Source: Streptomyces sp. TG1A-60 (GTDB lineage Bacteria > Actinomycetota > Actinomycetes > Streptomycetales > Streptomycetaceae). Taken from it: a stretch of 64,000 nt of DNA. The notes beneath the pieces were generated by a model. The model saw only the letters and a list, made by a program, of their open reading frames with translations, was not told the origin of the DNA and ran no database searches. Position numbers and translations under genes: made by a program. Where the stretch lies: positions 3,038,001 to 3,102,000 of the forward strand of contig NZ_CP147520.1 in NCBI RefSeq assembly GCF_037201975.1, given 5' to 3'. The number at the start of each line of letters is the position of its first letter. The first letter of the stretch is position 1. This document shows positions 25,717 through 34,177 of this stretch, in pieces.

Positions 25717-26208
25717 ATGGCCACCACTGAGACCACCGCGTCCGGCATCGGTCCCGTCGAGGGCACCGGCGGGACGTCGGGCTACAGCCCCGACAACCCG
25801 GCTCCCGTCATCGAGCCGCCCCGCAAGCGCACCAAGAAGACCCCGAGGTCGACCCGCGGCAACTTCGAGATGGCCGCATGGCTCTTCATGCGGCTGTCCG
25901 GCATCGTCCTGGTCGTCCTGGTCATCGGCCACCTGCTGATCCAGCTCGTCCTCGACGGCGGCGTCTCCAAGATCGGCTTCGCGTTCGTCGCGGGCCGCTG
26001 GGCCTCGCCGTTCTGGCAGACCTGGGACCTGCTGATGCTGTGGCTGGCGATGCTGCACGGCGCGAACGGCATGCGGACGATCATCAACGACTACGCCGAG
26101 CGCCCGAACACGCGCCTGTGGCTGAAGGGCCTGCTGTACACCGCCACGGTGTTCACCATCCTGCTGGGCACGCTGGTGATCTTCACCTTCGACCCGAACA
26201 TCCGCTAG
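25717..26208 (+). CDS. sdhD: Succinate dehydrogenase hydrophobic membrane anchor subunit
   Basis: 163 aa. A Thr/Gly/Pro-rich N-terminus (~40 residues) precedes three membrane helices: WLFMRLSGIVLVVLVIGHLL, WDLLMLWLAMLHGANGMR and LYTATVFTILLGTLVIFTF. The RLSG and H-x10-D patterns are typical of actinobacterial SdhD, where they help build the quinone/haem site. ATG 25717 follows GGGGGAG by 9 nt. Second gene of the operon, with SdhC anchoring the SdhAB catalytic heads. Confidence 0.96.
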   Translation: MATTETTASGIGPVEGTGGTSGYSPDNPAPVIEPPRKRTKKTPRSTRGNFEMAAWLFMRLSGIVLVVLVIGHLLIQLVLDGGVSKIGFAFVAGRWASPFWQTWDLLMLWLAMLHGANGMRTIINDYAERPNTRLWLKGLLYTATVFTILLGTLVIFTFDPNIR

Positions 26209-26231
26209 GCACGGGGCTGAGGTAACCGATC

Positions 26232-27986
26232 ATGAAAATCCACAAGTACGACACCGTCATCGTCGGCGCAGGTGGCGCCGGTATGCGCGCGGCCATCGAG
26301 TCGACCCAGCGCAGCCGCACCGCCGTGCTGACCAAGCTGTACCCCACCCGCTCCCACACGGGCGCCGCGCAGGGCGGCATGGCCGCCGCGCTGGCCAACG
26401 TGGAGGAGGACAACTGGGAGTGGCACACCTTCGACACGGTCAAGGGCGGTGACTACCTGGTCGACCAGGACGCCGCCGAGATCCTGGCGAAGGAGGCCAT
26501 CGACTCCGTCCTGGACCTGGAGAAGATGGGCCTGCCGTTCAACCGCACGCCCGGCGGGACGATCGACCAGCGCCGCTTCGGCGGTCACAGCCGCAACCAC
26601 GGCGAGGCCCCGGTCCGCCGGTCCTGCTACGCGGCCGACCGCACCGGCCACATGATCCTCCAGACTCTGTACCAGAACTGCGTCAAGCACGGCGTGGAGT
26701 TCTTCAACGAGTTCTACGTCCTCGACCAGCTGATCACCGAGGTCGACGGCGTCAAGAAGTCCGCCGGCGTCGTGGCGTACGAGCTGGCGACCGGCGAGAT
26801 CCACGTCTTCCAGGCGAAGGCCGTGATCTACGCGTCCGGCGGCTGCGGCAAGTTCTTCAAGGTGACGTCGAACGCGCACACGCTGACCGGTGACGGTCAG
26901 GCGGCCGTGTACCGCCGGGGGCTGCCGCTGGAGGACATGGAGTTCTTCCAGTTCCACCCGACCGGCATCTGGCGCATGGGCATCCTGCTGACGGAGGGCG
27001 CCCGCGGTGAGGGCGGCATCCTCCGCAACAAGGACGGCGAGCGCTTCATGGAGAAGTACGCGCCGGTCATGAAGGACCTCGCGTCCCGTGACGTCGTCTC
27101 CCGCTCCATCTACACGGAGATTCGCGAGGGCCGGGGCTGCGGCCCCGAGGGTGACCACGTCTACCTGGACCTCACGCACCTCCCGCCGGAGCAGCTGGAC
27201 GCCAAGCTCCCGGACATCACCGAGTTCGCGCGCACGTACCTCGGCATCGAGCCCTACACGGACCCGATCCCGATCCAGCCGACGGCGCACTACGCCATGG
27301 GCGGCATCCCGACGAACGTCGAGGGTGAGGTCCTGAGCGACAACACCACGGTCGTCCCCGGCCTGTACGCCGCCGGTGAGGTCGCCTGTGTCTCCGTGCA
27401 CGGCGCCAACCGTCTCGGCACCAACTCGCTGCTCGACATCAACGTGTTCGGGCGCCGGGCGGGCCTCGCGGCGGCCGAGTACTCCCAGAAGGCCGACTTC
27501 GTCGAGCTGCCGGAGAACCCCCAGTCGCTGGTCGTCGAGCAGATCGAGCGGCTGCGCGCCTCCACGGGCAACGAGCGTGTGGCGGAGCTGCGGCGCGAGC
27601 TGCAGGACACCATGGACGCCAACGTCATGGTGTTCCGCACCGAGCAGACGATCAAGACGGCCGTCGAGAAGATCGCCGAGCTGCGCGAGCGCTACAAGAA
27701 CGTGGCGATCCAGGACAAGGGCAAGCGGTTCAACACCGACCTCCTGGAGGCCGTCGAGCTGGGCAACCTGCTCGACCTCGCCGAGGTCATGGCCGTCTCC
27801 GCCCTCGCCCGCAAGGAGTCCCGCGGCGGTCACTACCGCGAGGACTACCCGAACCGCGACGACGTCAACTTTATGCGTCACACCATGGCGTACCGCGAGG
27901 TCGGCGACGACGGCTCCGAGACCGTCCGCCTCGACTACAAGCCGGTCGTCCAGACCCGCTACCAGCCGATGGAGCGTAAGTACTGA
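26232..27986 (+). CDS. sdhA: Succinate dehydrogenase flavoprotein subunit
   Basis: Oxidises succinate to fumarate with covalent FAD, 584 aa, normal length. Dinucleotide fold [13 protein letters not shown] near the N-terminus; the FAD-linking histidine segment [10 protein letters not shown]; substrate-site motifs [17 protein letters not shown] and [12 protein letters not shown]; and [13 protein letters not shown] for FAD binding. GAGG lies 9 nt before ATG 26232. The stop overlaps the sdhB start as TGATG (one shared base), giving translational coupling and equal stoichiometry. Confidence 0.98.
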   Translation: MKIHKYDTVIVGAGGAGMRAAIESTQRSRTAVLTKLYPTRSHTGAAQGGMAAALANVEEDNWEWHTFDTVKGGDYLVDQDAAEILAKEAIDSVLDLEKMGLPFNRTPGGTIDQRRFGGHSRNHGEAPVRRSCYAADRTGHMILQTLYQNCVKHGVEFFNEFYVLDQLITEVDGVKKSAGVVAYELATGEIHVFQAKAVIYASGGCGKFFKVTSNAHTLTGDGQAAVYRRGLPLEDMEFFQFHPTGIWRMGILLTEGARGEGGILRNKDGERFMEKYAPVMKDLASRDVVSRSIYTEIREGRGCGPEGDHVYLDLTHLPPEQLDAKLPDITEFARTYLGIEPYTDPIPIQPTAHYAMGGIPTNVEGEVLSDNTTVVPGLYAAGEVACVSVHGANRLGTNSLLDINVFGRRAGLAAAEYSQKADFVELPENPQSLVVEQIERLRASTGNERVAELRRELQDTMDANVMVFRTEQTIKTAVEKIAELRERYKNVAIQDKGKRFNTDLLEAVELGNLLDLAEVMAVSALARKESRGGHYREDYPNRDDVNFMRHTMAYREVGDDGSETVRLDYKPVVQTRYQPMERKY

Positions 27987-28765
27987 TGGCTACTCCCACC
28001 CTCGACAAGGCGGACAGCGCCGGCCGGCCCGAGGCGGGCTTCGCCGACTCCCCGTACATCACCGCCACGTTCCGCGTCCGCCGCTTCAACCCGGAGGTCG
28101 CGGCCGAGGCGGTCTGGGAAGACTTCCAGCTGGAGATCGACCCCAAGGAGCGTGTCCTCGACGCGCTGCACAAGATCAAGTGGGACCAGGACGGTTCGCT
28201 GACCTTCCGCCGCTCCTGCGCCCACGGCATCTGCGGCTCGGACGCCATGCGGATCAACGGCAAGAACCGCCTGGCCTGCAAGACGCTGATCAAGGACATC
28301 AACCCCGAGAAGCCGATCACGGTCGAGCCCATAAAGGGCCTCACGGTCCTCAAGGACCTGGTCGTGGACATGGAACCGTTCTTCCAGGCGTACCGGGACG
28401 TGATGCCCTTCCTGATCACGAAGGACACCAACGAGCCGACGCGTGAGCGTTTCCAGACGGCCGAGGACCGCGAGCGCTTCGACGACACCACGAAGTGCAT
28501 CCTCTGCGCCGCCTGCACGTCCTCGTGCCCGGTGTTCTGGAACGACGGCCAGTACTTCGGTCCGGCCGCGATCGTCAACGCCCACCGCTTCATCTTCGAC
28601 TCGCGTGACGAGGCCGGTGAGCAGCGCCTGGAGATCCTCAACGACCGGGACGGCGTGTGGCGTTGCCGTACGGTCTTCAACTGCACGGACGCCTGCCCGC
28701 GCGGCATCGAGGTCACCAAGGCGATCCAGGAGGTGAAGCGGGCGCTCATCACGCGCCGCTTCTGA
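27986..28765 (+). CDS. sdhB: Succinate dehydrogenase iron-sulfur subunit
   Basis: Passes electrons from SdhA flavin to quinone, 259 aa. The [2Fe-2S] motif reads SCAHGICGSDAM followed by LAC: the third ligand is Asp instead of Cys, as in E. coli SdhB. The [4Fe-4S] site is CILCAACTSSCP, and the [3Fe-4S] site lies in CRTVFNCTDACPRGI. The first ~25 residues are a variable, Ala/Gly/Asp-rich lead. Last gene of the operon, followed after 17 nt by a strong terminator. Confidence 0.98.
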   Translation: MATPTLDKADSAGRPEAGFADSPYITATFRVRRFNPEVAAEAVWEDFQLEIDPKERVLDALHKIKWDQDGSLTFRRSCAHGICGSDAMRINGKNRLACKTLIKDINPEKPITVEPIKGLTVLKDLVVDMEPFFQAYRDVMPFLITKDTNEPTRERFQTAEDRERFDDTTKCILCAACTSSCPVFWNDGQYFGPAAIVNAHRFIFDSRDEAGEQRLEILNDRDGVWRCRTVFNCTDACPRGIEVTKAIQEVKRALITRRF

Positions 28766-28782
28766 TCGCGACAGCGTCGGCA

Positions 28783-28816
28783 CGGAAGGCCCGCGGGTTC
28801 ACCCGCGGGCCTTCCG
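28783..28816 (+). terminator. sdh operon terminator
   Basis: Perfect 15-bp inverted repeat (28783-28797 with 28802-28816) closed by a TTCA loop and followed by CTTTCCC. Confidence 0.9.
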
Positions 28817-28820
28817 CTTT

Positions 28821-28857
28821 CCCGGGCCACGGAGTTCCCGGGCCACGGAGTTCCCGG
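28821..28857. repeat. Tandem 16-bp repeat after the sdh terminator
   Basis: CCCGGGCCACGGAGTT occurs twice back to back (28821-28836, 28837-28852) plus a five-base partial third unit. Non-coding. Confidence 0.7.
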
Positions 28858-28866
28858 CGCACGGAC

Positions 28867-28922
28867 GAGGGCCCCGTTCCCGCGCGAAGCTCCTGGGAAG
28901 CTCCGCGGCGAACGAGGCCCTT
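28867..28922 (-). terminator. Imperfect hairpin terminator of the TM2 gene
   Basis: GAGGGCCCCGTTCCCGCG pairs with CGCGGCGAACGAGGCCCTT with one bulge and two mismatches, 37 nt after the stop at 28959 (minus strand). It faces the sdh terminator at this convergent junction. Confidence 0.5.
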
Positions 28923-28958
28923 CGGTCGATCACCCGTCGGCGGTGATCCTCAGCGCGA

Positions 28959-29222
28959 TCAGCCGCGCAGGACGCGGCCCTGCGCGTCGGTGCGGTCGTT
29001 GCTCGTGAGGAACAGGATGCCGTCGATCAGGGACCAGAAACCCAGACCGCCACAGGTCAGGAGCTGGGCGACGCCCACGCCGACGGAACCGACGTAGAAG
29101 CGACCGATGCCGAGCGTGCCGAGGAAGAGCTGCAGGACACCGGCCACGATCTTCGACTTGTCGGAGTACGGGCGCCCCTGCGGGTCGTAGCCGAAGGGAG
29201 CGTCAGGGGTGGGGACGGTCAT
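28959..29222 (-). CDS. TM2-domain membrane protein, 87 aa
   Basis: Small two-helix membrane protein. After a short hydrophilic head (PFGYDPQGRPYSDKSK) come IVAGVLQLFLGTLGIGRFYV and GVAQLLTCGGLGFWSLIDGI, the TM2 domain (PF05154) with its G-x-GRFY motif and helix-turn Gly-Gly. ATG 29222 has AGGAG 8 nt upstream. The TM2 part is nearly the same as in the 29980-30459 protein, indicating duplication. Function of bacterial TM2 proteins is not established. Confidence 0.9.
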   Translation of the reverse strand: MTVPTPDAPFGYDPQGRPYSDKSKIVAGVLQLFLGTLGIGRFYVGSVGVGVAQLLTCGGLGFWSLIDGILFLTSNDRTDAQGRVLRG

Positions 29223-29588
29223 GGATGTAACTCCTGGAAGTACTGACTGAGATACCGAGGCGGATTACCTCGGGGGAGTACGCAGGAGAGAAGGCGCGGC
29301 AAAGAACCGGCAGTAATCGGGCACGGCGAATACCGGCCAACGATCGAGCACGACGATCCCCCGTCATCCCCCCTGTCGTTCTTGCAGCGTAGTGAGACCC
29401 GCAGGACACAGGGGAGGGGAACGGGGCGATCGTTCCGATTCCGTGATCCGATTCCAGCCAACTTGCTACAACTGCACGACCTAAAGCGGGCGTAAGGGAT
29501 TTACGGGGGCCGACGGAGTCAGGTGAAGGGGATTCGCCTGTGACGGTTCCCCCTGGTCGCGGGCTCGCGGGCTCGAAGGCCGCACGTC
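29223..29588. promoter_or_regulatory. Gap between TM2 gene and DUF2752 gene
   Basis: 366 bp, no gene. The part near 29440-29490 (CAACTTGCTACAACTGCACG) is relatively AT-rich and may hold the TM2 promoter. No other signal seen. Confidence 0.35.
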
Positions 29589-29987
29589 TCAGCGGAGGTT
29601 GCGGACGACCGTCCACGTCACGGCGACGCCCAGGATCAAGGCCTGGGTGCGGGGCTTCAGTTCGGGCCGCCAGCGGCGGCCAAGCAGGCCCTCGACGGCC
29701 CAACGGCCCAGCAGCGCGAGGGCGAAGGGCGCGGCGAGCAGCAGCACCCGGTTGTCGTGCCAGGCGGCGCCGAACTGGCCGTGCATCAGGTCGTACACCA
29801 TGCGGGTACCGCCGCAGGCGGGGCAGAGAAGCCCCGTGACATGGCGGAACGGGCACTGGGGCAGCAGTTGGCCGGGCTCGTGCGGATCCGTGCCGTACAG
29901 GTACGCGGCGCCCGCCAGCCCGGCGGCGGCCACCGCGAGGGGGGCCGCCGCCGGGTGCCGGAGGGCGGCGAGGCCGCGCTCAGCCAC
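29589..29987 (-). CDS. DUF2752 membrane protein
   Basis: About 132 aa, three probable membrane helices (LAVAAAGLAGAAYLYG; VLLLAAPFALALLGRWAV; ALILGVAVTWTVVRNL). The DUF2752 signature CPFRHVTGLLCPACGGTR, with its CPxCGxTR core, lies between helices. The start is taken as GTG 29987, which overlaps the upstream TM2 gene's stop by 8 nt; GTG 29996 is also in frame. Translational overlap shows it belongs with the TM2 gene; the TM2-DUF2752 pairing is common in actinobacteria but unexplained. Confidence 0.88.
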   Translation of the reverse strand: MAERGLAALRHPAAAPLAVAAAGLAGAAYLYGTDPHEPGQLLPQCPFRHVTGLLCPACGGTRMVYDLMHGQFGAAWHDNRVLLLAAPFALALLGRWAVEGLLGRRWRPELKPRTQALILGVAVTWTVVRNLR

Positions 29988-30459
29988 GCAGGACACGTCC
30001 GTCGGAGTCCGTGGTGTCGCTGCTCGTCAGCAGGATGATGCCGTCGACCAGCGCCCAGATGCCGAGGCCGCCGCAGGTGAAGAGCTGTGCGAGACCGAGG
30101 CCGACATGACCGATGTAGAACCGGCCGACGCCGAAGGAGCCCAGGAACAGCGAGAGGACGCCCGCGACGATCTTCGACTTGTCGGAGTACGGGCGGCCGT
30201 AGGGGTCGTAGCCGTACGGGGCGCTCGGGTCGCCCGTGTACGCACCGCCCGGCGTCGGAGGCACCTGGTAGCCGTAGCCCGGCTGGGCGCCCTGCTGCGG
30301 GTACCCGTAGCCCGGCGCGGCACCCGGCTGCTGGTAGCCGCCCTGCGGCGCGCCGTACGGGTTGGCGCCCGGGTCCTGGCCCGGGGCCTTGCCGGGGTAC
30401 CCGTATCCGGGCTGCGGGGGCTGAGCCGGCTGCTGGGGCTGCTGGGGCTGCTCGGTCAC
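29980..30459 (-). CDS. TM2-domain protein with Pro/Gln/Gly/Tyr-rich N-terminus
   Basis: 159 aa. Residues 1-85 are a low-complexity stretch of PQQP and PGYGYPQ-like units, followed by the head PYGYDPYGRPYSDKSK and the two TM2 helices (IVAGVLSLFLGSFGVGRFYI; GLAQLFTCGGLGIWALVDGI). The start is GTG 30459 with AGGAG 8 nt upstream; a longer frame to 30516 lacks a ribosome site. The stop overlaps the DUF2752 gene. The N-terminal composition resembles the 56549-57130 protein. Possibly an envelope scaffold; function unknown. Confidence 0.9.
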   Translation of the reverse strand: MTEQPQQPQQPAQPPQPGYGYPGKAPGQDPGANPYGAPQGGYQQPGAAPGYGYPQQGAQPGYGYQVPPTPGGAYTGDPSAPYGYDPYGRPYSDKSKIVAGVLSLFLGSFGVGRFYIGHVGLGLAQLFTCGGLGIWALVDGIILLTSSDTTDSDGRVLRG

Positions 30460-30604
30460 GGTACTGACTCCTGCATGTTGATTGCTTGAGCGGCTGGAAT
30501 ATGGGCTGTCCGTCATATTGCAGGAGGGAAGGGCCCGGAGAGAAGTTGTTACTTCGGCCGGGTCCCACCCGAGGTTCGCATGTGCGCGGAGTCACAGCCC
30601 TTCG

Positions 30605-30724
30605 TCACAGCCGGCCGAGGATCGCCGGATCCGTGATCTCCGCGTCCTTGGCGAGCAGCACCGCCCCGCCGAGGACGACAGCGAGCATACGGCCGCCTTC
30701 ACGAGGGAGACAGCCGGTCTTCAT
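30605..30724 (-). CDS. Candidate 39-aa membrane peptide or gene remnant
   Basis: ATG 30724 to TGA 30605: MKTGCLPREGGRMLAVVLGG then AVLLAKDAEITDPAILGRL. From residue 13 on, nearly every third base is G or C, as in real genes, and a short hydrophobic helix is present. GGAAC precedes the start. It may be a small protein or the tail of a decayed gene; no family recognised. Confidence 0.3.
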   Translation of the reverse strand: MKTGCLPREGGRMLAVVLGGAVLLAKDAEITDPAILGRL

Positions 30725-30835
30725 GGTTCCGTTCCCGGGGCTTCCGTTCCGGTCGGCCCCGGCCGTCACCGTCGCCACGGGGAGACGGCGGGGCGCGGAA
30801 CCGTGAAGCGGCCGGGGCGGAACGACGGACGCGGG

Positions 30836-30943
30836 TCAGTCCATGTCCTGCGACATGGGCCCGCAGTCCTCCCGGCCCTCCGGGTCCCGCTGAACGGCGG
30901 TCGGCAACTGGTCGACGCCTCCCGGCCACACCGAAGCGGACAC
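30836..30943 (-). pseudogene. Short coding-like remnant of unknown origin
   Basis: A 35-codon minus-strand stretch ending at TGA 30836 reads SVWPGGVDQLPTAVQRDPEG then REDCGPMSQDMD with strong G/C third positions. It looks like the C-terminus of a lost protein. The rest of the 30460-31050 gap shows nothing recognisable. Confidence 0.3.
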
Positions 30944-31038
30944 TGAGGGTGCGCCCCCGTCATTCCTCCGCGTGTCCGACGTCCCCCGGCCGCGCCCCGT
31001 GCGTGTTGTCGCTCACGGGGATCCGTCGACCGAAGCTC

Positions 31039-31050
31039 TAATCTGATGAC
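31039..31050 (+). promoter_or_regulatory. -10 box of a probable leaderless transcript
   Basis: TAATCT (31039-31044) ends 6 nt before the ATG at 31051 and no Shine-Dalgarno precedes the start, so the transcript probably begins at or next to the ATG. Confidence 0.45.
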
Positions 31051-31461
31051 ATGTCAGCAAATGAGTCATACGAACTGCTCGGCTTCGACAACGTGCTTCT
31101 CCCGGTCGGCGACCTCGGGGACGCCGTCTCCTTCTACGAGCGGGCCGGTTTCGCCGTGGCGTTCCGGCTGGACGAGGCCGGGATCGCGGTACTGACGGTG
31201 GGCAAGGAGACACCCGGACTGCTGCTGCGCGTTGAAGAGGAGCTGCGGCATCGGCCGCCCGTGTGGGGAGCTGCGCGGGTGTGGCTGGAGGTGCGGGACG
31301 CGCGGGACGCGGCGCGGGTGCTCGCGGCGGCGGGCGTGCCTCCCCTTGACCCCCCGTTTCCCGTCGTCACCGGGTGGACCGTGGAGTTCGCGGACCCGTG
31401 GGGGAACGTCATCGGGTTCACGGACTACGGCAAACGGCCGGAACTGGGGCGCGCCGGGTGA
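31051..31461 (+). CDS. VOC (glyoxalase/bleomycin-resistance-like) protein
   Basis: 136 aa, single vicinal-oxygen-chelate module. Both beta-alpha-beta-beta-beta halves are visible: GFDNVLLPVGDLGDAVSFYE and AGFAVAFRLDEAGIAVLTV, then VWLEVRDARDAARVLAAAGV and WTVEFADPWGNVIGFTDYG. The canonical metal-binding His at the start of the first half is replaced (NVLLPV), while the terminal acidic residue region DPWGN is kept, so a dioxygenase or lyase activity is doubtful; binding or sequestration is possible. No ribosome site, probably leaderless. A TetR regulator follows in the same direction. Confidence 0.85.
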   Translation: MSANESYELLGFDNVLLPVGDLGDAVSFYERAGFAVAFRLDEAGIAVLTVGKETPGLLLRVEEELRHRPPVWGAARVWLEVRDARDAARVLAAAGVPPLDPPFPVVTGWTVEFADPWGNVIGFTDYGKRPELGRAG

Positions 31462-31602
31462 TCGGGCCCGGCCGGGCCGGGCCGGAGCACTGGACGTACG
31501 GCCGGCGGTGCGCGGAGTCGTACCGCCCTTCGGCAGGCGCGGCCGTCGCGCCCTCCCTACCACCGCGGCGCCGGCACTCGTATGACTCGTTAGGCTCTGC
31601 CC

Positions 31603-32385
31603 GTGCCCGCAGTGAACGACGACCCCAGCCCGGAGCCCGGCGGCCCCGAGGACGGCACGGAGCAGCCGGGTCCCAAGGGCTCCGCGAAGTCGGAGCAGAC
31701 CCGTGCGCTCATCCTGGAGACCGCGCTGAGGCTCTTCCAGGATCGGGGGTACGACAAGACGACGATGCGGGCCATCGCGAAGGAGGCCGGGGTCTCCGTC
31801 GGGAACGCGTACTACTACTTCGCCGGCAAGGAGCACCTGGTCCAGGGGTTCTACGACCGGATCGGCGCGGAGCACCTGGCGGCGGTCCGGCCGGTGCTGG
31901 AGCGGGAGACGGACCTGGAGGCGCGGATCGCCGGGGTGCTGAAGGCGTGGCTGGACGTGGCGGAGCCGTACCACGAGTTCGCGGCGCAGTTCTTCAAGAA
32001 CGCGGCCGATCCGGACAGCCCCCTCAGCCCCTTCTCACCCGAGTCGGAGGGGCCGCGCGAGGCGTCCATCGCCCTCCACCGGGAGGTGCTCGCCGGGTCC
32101 AGGACCAAGGTTCCGGACGAACTGCGGGAAGTCCTCCCCGAGTTGATGTGGCTCTCCCTGATGGGACTCGTCCTGTACTGGGTCTTCGACCGGACGGAGG
32201 GACGCGAGCGCAGCTACCGGCTGGCCGAGCGGGGGGCCCGGCTCACCGCCCGGGGCGTCTCCCTGGCACGGTTCCGGGTGCTGCGACCGCTGGTCCGCGA
32301 CGGGCACGAACTGTTCACGGACTTCCTGCCGGGGATGACGAAGGTGCCGCCGGAGCCCGGGGGCAGGCGGCGAGCAGCGGAGTGA
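31603..32385 (+). CDS. TetR-family transcriptional regulator
   Basis: 260 aa. A ~28-residue acidic/Pro lead precedes the HTH (residues ~30-75: ALILETALRLFQDRGYDKTT, MRAIAKEAGVSVGNAYYYFA, GKEHLVQGFY). The C-terminal ligand/dimerisation domain is mostly helical (FAAQFFKNAADPDSPLSP; LPELMWLSLMGLVLYWVF). GTG 31603 is the chosen start. It may autoregulate or control the VOC gene upstream (141-bp gap). Its tail (FRVLRPLVRDGHELFTDF) resembles streptomycete TetR proteins of unknown ligand. Confidence 0.93.
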   Translation: MPAVNDDPSPEPGGPEDGTEQPGPKGSAKSEQTRALILETALRLFQDRGYDKTTMRAIAKEAGVSVGNAYYYFAGKEHLVQGFYDRIGAEHLAAVRPVLERETDLEARIAGVLKAWLDVAEPYHEFAAQFFKNAADPDSPLSPFSPESEGPREASIALHREVLAGSRTKVPDELREVLPELMWLSLMGLVLYWVFDRTEGRERSYRLAERGARLTARGVSLARFRVLRPLVRDGHELFTDFLPGMTKVPPEPGGRRRAAE

Positions 32386-32454
32386 TCGCTTCCGGGCGAA
32401 CGGCGTAAGGCCTACGGGGGAAAGGCCAGGACCCGGCAAGTCAGAGCCTGGCGG

Positions 32455-34008
32455 TCAGATCCATCGCAGCTTCCACAGCCGGAAGACACCGGTCCCGTCG
32501 GACAGGTACTGCGCCCCGCCCACGTCCTCACCGCTGAGTACGTACTCCTTGCGCTGCCACAGCGGAATCAGCGGCACGTCGCGGGCCACGATCTCCTGGA
32601 GTTCCCCGAAGTCCGCCGCCGCCCGGCTGCGGTCCTCGTGGCGCCGGCTGTCCTGGACGAGCCGGTCGGCCTGCTCGCTGCTGTAGCCGTTGTCCAGGGA
32701 GCCGCCGGTGCCGACGAGGGGCCCGCTGAAGGTGTCGGCGTCGGGATAGTCACCGACCCAGCCGACGCCGTACGCGTCCAACTTTCCGTCGGCATAGCGC
32801 CGTTGGAAGTCGGCCCGCTCGTGCGCCCTGGTGGTCACGTAGAACAGCCCGCTCTCCTCCAACTGCTGCTTCAGTTCGGCGGCCTCGACGGTGCCCGAGC
32901 CCCGGCCCTCCGCGTAGCCGTAGGTGAAGCGGACGGGCAGGCTCACGCCCGCCTCGTCGAGGAGTGCGCGGGCCCGGTGGGGGTCGGGCTTCGGATAGGC
33001 GTCGAAGAACGAGGTGGTGTGGCCGGTGATGCCGGCCGGGATCAGCGAGTACAGCGGGTCGGCGGTGCCCTGGTAGACCTCGGCTACGAGCTTCTCCCGG
33101 TTGATCAGCGCGGCCAGTGCCTGCCGTACCCGGCGGTCGTGGAAGGGCGAGTCCGCCCGCACGTTCAGGACGAGGTTGCGGGTCTCTCTGCTGTCCGCCT
33201 CCGTGACCCGCTGGTCCGGGTCGCTGGGCGACAGTCCGGCGAGGACCGAGGGCGGCAGGGTGCGGGTGACGACGTCGACCTGCCGCGCCTCCCACGCCTT
33301 CCGCAGGGCCGCCGAGTCCTTGTAGAAGCGCATGAGGACGGGGTTGCCGGTGTCCCGGGGCACGCCCCGGTAGGCGTCGTTGGGCGTGAGACGAGCCTGC
33401 TTGTCCGTGTACGAGGTCAGCAGGTACGGCCCGGTGCCGTCGGCGCCGCCGTCGGCGCGCAGCCGGCTCGTCGGGTACGTGGTCCGGTCGACGATCGCCC
33501 CGGCGCCGGTGGCCACCTTGAACGGGAAGGTGGCGTCCGGCGAGGAGAGACGGAAGCTGACCGACAGCCCGCTCGCACGCACCGACTGGAGGGTGTCGAG
33601 CAGCGGGGCGGGGCCCACGTCCGCGTTGATCCGCCTGACCCGGTCGAACGAGTACTTCACGTCGGCCCCGGTCACCTCGCGCCCACTGGGGAACCGCAGA
33701 CCCCGGCGCAGCGTGCAGCGGTAGACGGTGAGCGCGTTGCCGACGAACTCACAGCTCCGCGCGGCGTCCGGGACGGGCGCGGCGCCGCCCGGTTCGAAGG
33801 TCAGCAGCGACTGGAACACATTGCCGAACAGGGCCCAGGACCCGGCGTCGTACGCCCCGGCCGGGTCGAGTGAGGTGACCGTGTCGGTCGTCCCGACGGT
33901 GATCGTCCTGTTCTCGTCCCGCTGGGCCTCCAGCAACTGCCAGCCGCCGATCGCCGCGATCGCCAGCACCAGCAGAGACGCGAGAATCCGCAAGCGAACC
34001 GACCGCAT
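32455..34008 (-). CDS. Family 5 extracellular solute-binding protein (peptide/nickel type), membrane-anchored
   Basis: 517 aa. N-terminal anchor MRSVRLRILASLLVLAIAAI lacks a lipobox cysteine (continues GGWQLLEAQ), so the protein is probably held by an uncleaved helix rather than lipid. The SBP_bac_5 domain follows: ITVGTTDTVTSLDPAGAYDA, TLRRGLRFPSGREVTGADVK, RNLVLNVRADSPFHDRRVRQ, ALAALINREKL and GVGWVGDYPDADTF. ATG 34008 follows AAGGGG. No permease or ATPase genes are nearby, so it either works with a distant transporter or senses oligopeptides. It converges with the TetR gene. Confidence 0.93.
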   Translation of the reverse strand: MRSVRLRILASLLVLAIAAIGGWQLLEAQRDENRTITVGTTDTVTSLDPAGAYDAGSWALFGNVFQSLLTFEPGGAAPVPDAARSCEFVGNALTVYRCTLRRGLRFPSGREVTGADVKYSFDRVRRINADVGPAPLLDTLQSVRASGLSVSFRLSSPDATFPFKVATGAGAIVDRTTYPTSRLRADGGADGTGPYLLTSYTDKQARLTPNDAYRGVPRDTGNPVLMRFYKDSAALRKAWEARQVDVVTRTLPPSVLAGLSPSDPDQRVTEADSRETRNLVLNVRADSPFHDRRVRQALAALINREKLVAEVYQGTADPLYSLIPAGITGHTTSFFDAYPKPDPHRARALLDEAGVSLPVRFTYGYAEGRGSGTVEAAELKQQLEESGLFYVTTRAHERADFQRRYADGKLDAYGVGWVGDYPDADTFSGPLVGTGGSLDNGYSSEQADRLVQDSRRHEDRSRAAADFGELQEIVARDVPLIPLWQRKEYVLSGEDVGGAQYLSDGTGVFRLWKLRWI

Positions 34009-34177
34009 CGGCGCCCCTTCCAAGGACCCCACCCGGCCCTACGCACAGTGGTTCCGTGATGGCGCGGGATCACCTAACCACAGCCGACTGTGCCGACGGA
34101 AGGCAGGTTTTGTGCAGTTCAGAAAGAAGTCAGCAAGTGTGTTGCTCGAAGATGTCCGTATGGCGCCTGACAGTCCG

